Shown here: positions 17,057 to 19,785 of the stretch, in pieces
Position numbering within the stretch: the stretch's first letter is position 1
Layout of the letters: each line of letters starts with the position of its first letter
Assembly: GCA_045124505.1 (NCBI GenBank)
Contig: JBGVLZ010000070.1
Coordinates: forward strand, 1-19,785
Direction: 5' to 3'
Length of the DNA stretch: 19,785 bases
From: RGIG7213 sp045124505
GTDB lineage: Bacteria; Bacillota; Clostridia; Oscillospirales; CAG-272
Made by a program: the position numbers and the translations under genes
Notes under the pieces: model-generated
The model's database searches: none
Seen by the model: the letters and a program-made list of their open reading frames with translations, nothing else
Told to the model about the DNA's origin: nothing

Positions 17057-17986
17057 TTATTTTTTCATCCTTTCGTTTGCAAAAGCGGTTATTTTACGAA
17101 GTCGGTGCGAAAGCCCCGATTTTGAAATGGGAGGTTCAAATGTAGCGGCAAGCTCCGAAAGACTGAGCCCGGGGTTATCAAATCTGGCATGTGCCGTTTT
17201 CTGAAGCTCCGCATCAAGCTCATTGATATCGCCTGAATCAATAAGAAGCTTTATAAGATTGTTAATTTCGTTACAGGCATTTACCGTTTTTTCTATATTT
17301 GCTGTTTCAAAGTTAACACGGCGGTTTGCGTTATTTCTGTATTCTTTCATTATTTTGCTGTTTATAACCTCAAAAGCCGCAGCTGTTGCACCGATTGCGT
17401 TTAAAAAGTCCACTATCTGTTCGCTGTCCTTATAATATATAACATTACTTGATTTTCTGACGGTCGCATGCGGTGGGAAGCCTATATTTTCCAGAACCTT
17501 TATCATATCTTTGGTCAGATTGGTGTAAGGTGTTGATATTTCAAGATGATATGAAGATTTCGGATCTGATACTGTTCCCGAAACAAGAAAAGCACCTCTT
17601 GTAAACATGCGTCGGCAATTTTCACATTCGAATATGTTTTCATTGATTCTGTAGCATGATGCCGCACCTTCGGGAACAAGTTCACGCAATGGCTGTAATC
17701 TTCTTGCGGAAACAGCAGTTATCTTATAACTTTTGTAAGCAGTCCTTTCGCCCTCGTCAGACATATGTTTTTCGGTTATATATTCGTTTGTTTCTATGTT
17801 ATAAAGCTCACCTAAAAGACCTACATACAGCTCTGCTGTGTCCTTGTTTTCTGTTATGAGCTTAAGTTTATCCCATTGGAATATGTTTGAAAACGCAAGC
17901 ATTCCCGAAAGTAATGCGCGCTTACAACAGCTTTTGTTTATCTCATCGTTACATAAAGCTGTCTTTGTTTCACTTGAAAAAGACAT
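17057..17986 (-). CDS. whiA: WhiA-type DNA-binding regulator
   Basis: 309 aa. WhiA proteins combine a LAGLIDADG-like fold with a C-terminal helix-turn-helix; in Streptomyces they act with WhiB in sporulation, and in Firmicutes they influence cell division and chromosome segregation. Conserved pieces here are RGAFLVSGTVSDP with SYHLEI (130-150), NRRVNFETANIEKT (221-234) and the HTH about 273-305 ending SKSGLSHRLRKI. The ribosome binding site AGGTG overlaps the murB stop codon, four bases before the ATG. The usual neighbours rapZ and glmR (yvcJ/yvcK) are absent between murB and whiA. The gene ends in TAA followed at once by the dnaE TTG. Confidence 0.96.
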   Translation of the reverse strand: MSFSSETKTALCNDEINKSCCKRALLSGMLAFSNIFQWDKLKLITENKDTAELYVGLLGELYNIETNEYITEKHMSDEGERTAYKSYKITAVSARRLQPLRELVPEGAASCYRINENIFECENCRRMFTRGAFLVSGTVSDPKSSYHLEISTPYTNLTKDMIKVLENIGFPPHATVRKSSNVIYYKDSEQIVDFLNAIGATAAAFEVINSKIMKEYRNNANRRVNFETANIEKTVNACNEINNLIKLLIDSGDINELDAELQKTAHARFDNPGLSLSELAATFEPPISKSGLSHRLRKITAFANERMKK

Positions 17987-17993
17987 TTTTCAC

Positions 17994-18896
17994 CTATTTA
18001 ATGAACCGAATCTCGCAAACGATATCAATTCCTTCTTTATCTTTTATGGCTGATTTTACCGTGTCTACAAGCTCCTGTATGTCACGGCACGTAGCGTTTT
18101 CCCTGTTTATTATAAATCCTGCATGTTTTTCGGATATCTGTGCACCGCCCACAGAATAGCCCTTAAGTCCTGCCTCGTCTATCATTTTCGCAGTATATCT
18201 GCCGGGATAACGCTTGAAAGCAGACCCCGCACTCGGATAATTAAGCGGCTGTTTATCACGTCTTTTTGCGATAATTTCGCTCATTTCCCGCTTTATTTCG
18301 TCTTTGTTGCCGTGGCAAAGCTCAAAGTTAGCCCGCACGATGATAAGACCGTTATCTTCAAAGGCAGAGTGTCTGTATGAAAAATCACATTCCTCTTTTG
18401 TAAGTGTTATGAAATTTGATGTTTGCGGATCAAAGCAGGTTACATCTACAACACAGTCTTTTATTTCACCGTCATAAGCACCTGCGTTCATAAACACAGC
18501 ACCGCCGACAGTTCCCGGTATTCCGTAAGCGAACTGTAATCCCGAAAGCGATGCATTACAAGCCGCAGTACATATCGCATGAAGCGGTGCGCCGCATTCG
18601 GCGCATATTTTATTTTCGGATATCACAAACTGTTTCAGCTCGGTAGTTACCACAACGATTCCGTCATATCCGTCATCATCGAACACAATATTCGAGCCGT
18701 TGCCTATAACGATAAATTTTATATTATTTTCCTTAAGAATTTCTATGCACGATCTTAAAGCATCAACAGTGCTTGGAAATACAGCAGTACAACATCCGCC
18801 GACTTTAAATGTTGTCAGCTGCTTGCACGATGTATTTTCTGAAATTCTGAGGTTTTGGATATTCTGCAGTAAGCCAATTATTTTTTTCATAAGCAT
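17994..18896 (-). CDS. murB: UDP-N-acetylenolpyruvoylglucosamine reductase
   Basis: 300 aa, type II MurB (FAD enzyme) that reduces UDP-GlcNAc-enolpyruvate to UDP-MurNAc with NADPH in the cytosol. FAD-binding motifs: GNGSNIVFDD (65-74) and GIPGTVGGAVFMNAGAYDGE (125-144). Catalytic residues appear as R175 in SYRHS, S225 in PSAGSAFKR and E295 in the C-terminal EIRF. Two ATGs are possible, at 18896 and 18890; neither has a strong ribosome binding site, and only GATGTGAT precedes the first. It leads the murB-whiA-dnaE run with a 7-nt gap to whiA. Confidence 0.97.
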   Translation of the reverse strand: MLMKKIIGLLQNIQNLRISENTSCKQLTTFKVGGCCTAVFPSTVDALRSCIEILKENNIKFIVIGNGSNIVFDDDGYDGIVVVTTELKQFVISENKICAECGAPLHAICTAACNASLSGLQFAYGIPGTVGGAVFMNAGAYDGEIKDCVVDVTCFDPQTSNFITLTKEECDFSYRHSAFEDNGLIIVRANFELCHGNKDEIKREMSEIIAKRRDKQPLNYPSAGSAFKRYPGRYTAKMIDEAGLKGYSVGGAQISEKHAGFIINRENATCRDIQELVDTVKSAIKDKEGIDIVCEIRFIK

Positions 18897-18955
18897 ATCA
18901 CATCTATAAATTTATTTTTATATATCTATAAGCGCAATTTGTGCACTTTGACGAA

Positions 18956-18983
18956 TGAATAAATATGCGTGTATATTTATTCA
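18956..18983. repeat. AT-rich inverted repeat between the phospholipase D gene and murB
   Basis: TGAATAAATAT and ATATTTATTCA form a perfect 11-bp inverted repeat around a 6-nt loop (GCGTGT on plus). It lies five bases past the stop of the upstream phospholipase D gene. No T run follows on either side, so it is a weak terminator at best; a protein-binding operator or mRNA end-stabilising hairpin is equally possible. The remaining bases up to murB are AT-rich and show no clear promoter. Confidence 0.5.
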
Positions 18984-18988
18984 CCGTT

Positions 18989-19785
18989 TTACATAAGCGG
19001 TGCAAACACACGGACAATTGCATAAAACAGACCCTTTATTCCCCTGTCATTCAAAGCAAAATCCGCAGGTATTTCTCTGCACACCTTTAATGTTTTGACA
19101 ATATCATTTTCTATATCCTTTATACAAGTGCTGTGTGCCATCCAGAGTCCGCATTCAAAATGCAGATAAAGACTTCTGTAATCAAGATTTACCGTTCCGA
19201 CAGTTGCGTATTTACCGTCAACGACGAACATTTTAGCGTGTATAAATCCCGGTGAAAATTCAAATATACGCACACCTGCACGCAGTAATTCCGAATAATT
19301 TGAGCGTGTTACCTGAAAAACAAGTTTTTTATCGGGAATTCCCGGGGTCACAATTACGACCTTAACACCGGATTTTGCCGCATTGCAAAGTGCAGTGCGC
19401 ATGGCATTGTCGATTATAAGATAAGGTGTCGTAATAAGTATGTATTCCTTTGCGGAATTTATCATATTCAGATATACGTTCTGCCCTACCGCTTCCCTGT
19501 CCGTCGGATTGTCGCAGTACGGCTGTATATAACCGTCGTGTTTATCCGGAAGTATTTCATTTACCTTCGAGGGATAAAACTTTTCAAGCGGTTCATTATT
19601 CCCTGTTACATACCGCCACATTCCCAAAAACATCGCTGCAAGGCTGAATGCGGCATCTCCCTTTATCATAACGGCTGTATCTTTCCAATAGCCGAATCTT
19701 TCTTTTTTGTTGATATATTCATCTCCGAAGTTTATACCGCCTGTAAACGCCGTTTTGCCGTCTATCACGCAGATCTTCCTGTGGT
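18989..19785 (-). CDS. cls: Cardiolipin synthase-type phospholipase D enzyme (partial, N-terminus outside window)
   Basis: 265 complete codons are visible; the frame is open to the window edge, so the 5' part is missing. Counting from the first complete codon, the first HKD motif is H1-x-K3-x4-D8 followed by GKTAFTGGINFGDEY, and the second is H182-x-K184-x4-D189 with GTVNLDYRS. The spacing and the TPYLIIDNAM and DYRSL segments match bacterial cardiolipin synthases, which condense two phosphatidylglycerol molecules at the membrane. In full-length enzymes two N-terminal membrane helices precede the catalytic half; they would lie beyond the right edge. The GTG at 19768 lies inside the first HKD motif and is not the start. 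CdsA in this window feeds the same pathway. Confidence 0.9.
   Translation of the reverse strand, partial: HRKICVIDGKTAFTGGINFGDEYINKKERFGYWKDTAVMIKGDAAFSLAAMFLGMWRYVTGNNEPLEKFYPSKVNEILPDKHDGYIQPYCDNPTDREAVGQNVYLNMINSAKEYILITTPYLIIDNAMRTALCNAAKSGVKVVIVTPGIPDKKLVFQVTRSNYSELLRAGVRIFEFSPGFIHAKMFVVDGKYATVGTVNLDYRSLYLHFECGLWMAHSTCIKDIENDIVKTLKVCREIPADFALNDRGIKGLFYAIVRVFAPLM

Noticed and set aside
18897..18940. Promoter for murB (TTGCGC with TAAATT, spacing 17)
   Set aside because: The -35 matches consensus at only three positions and the whole gap is AT-rich, so the match is not better than chance.
1..19785. CRISPR array, tRNA, riboswitch, phage or insertion sequence
   Set aside because: Looked for on both strands: no regularly spaced repeats, cloverleaf, transposase or integrase motif, and no gene-free stretch over 200 bases in which one could hide.

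Overview
The window reads as a stretch of core chromosome from a low-GC, monoderm Clostridia-type Bacillota, possibly a gut anaerobe of the Oscillospirales kind (the order is my inference). The main reasons are two different C-family DNA polymerases (PolC and DnaE), a WhiA regulator next to dnaE, the MEP route to isoprenoids (dxr, ispG), and strong AGGAGG-type ribosome binding sites. I see no tRNA, rRNA, CRISPR array, insertion sequence, prophage gene or defence gene. Fourteen of the fifteen genes belong to well-known families; the remaining one, a lipase-like lipoprotein, I can place only at fold level.

Layout from left to right. (1) 48-1007, plus strand: a secreted lipoprotein with a class-3-lipase-like alpha/beta hydrolase core, convergent with polC and overlapping its stop by 11 bp. 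(2) 11550 down to 997, minus strand: a tightly packed eight-gene run, pyrH-frr-uppS-cdsA-dxr-rseP-ispG-polC, with a good sigma-A-type promoter at 11589-11617. Several junctions overlap (TGATG, ATGA, 7 nt), which suggests translational coupling. (3) 13381 down to 11686, minus strand: rpsB-tsf, with its own promoter region, a structured leader, and a strong hairpin terminator at 11641-11673 that separates it from pyrH. (4) 18896 down to 13577, minus strand: murB-whiA-dnaE, almost without gaps; whiA and dnaE are in the same frame, separated only by one TAA codon. (5) 19785 down to 18989, minus strand: the C-terminal part of a cardiolipin-synthase-type phospholipase D enzyme, cut by the window edge.

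Functionally the block joins translation (S2, EF-Ts, ribosome recycling), UMP phosphorylation, isoprenoid precursor supply (Dxr, IspG), the undecaprenyl carrier (UppS), phospholipid precursors (CdsA, cardiolipin synthase), peptidoglycan precursors (MurB), membrane proteolysis (RseP) and DNA replication (PolC, DnaE). It is a growth and envelope housekeeping region. No gap between genes exceeds 200 bases.

I did not find a clearly new biological system. The points most worth checking are an rpsB leader that can form two mutually exclusive hairpins, the in-frame TAA-TTG junction of whiA and dnaE, the placement of both replicases within about 16 kb, the lack of rapZ/glmR between murB and whiA, and a possible polC-operon terminator buried in the opposing lipoprotein gene.
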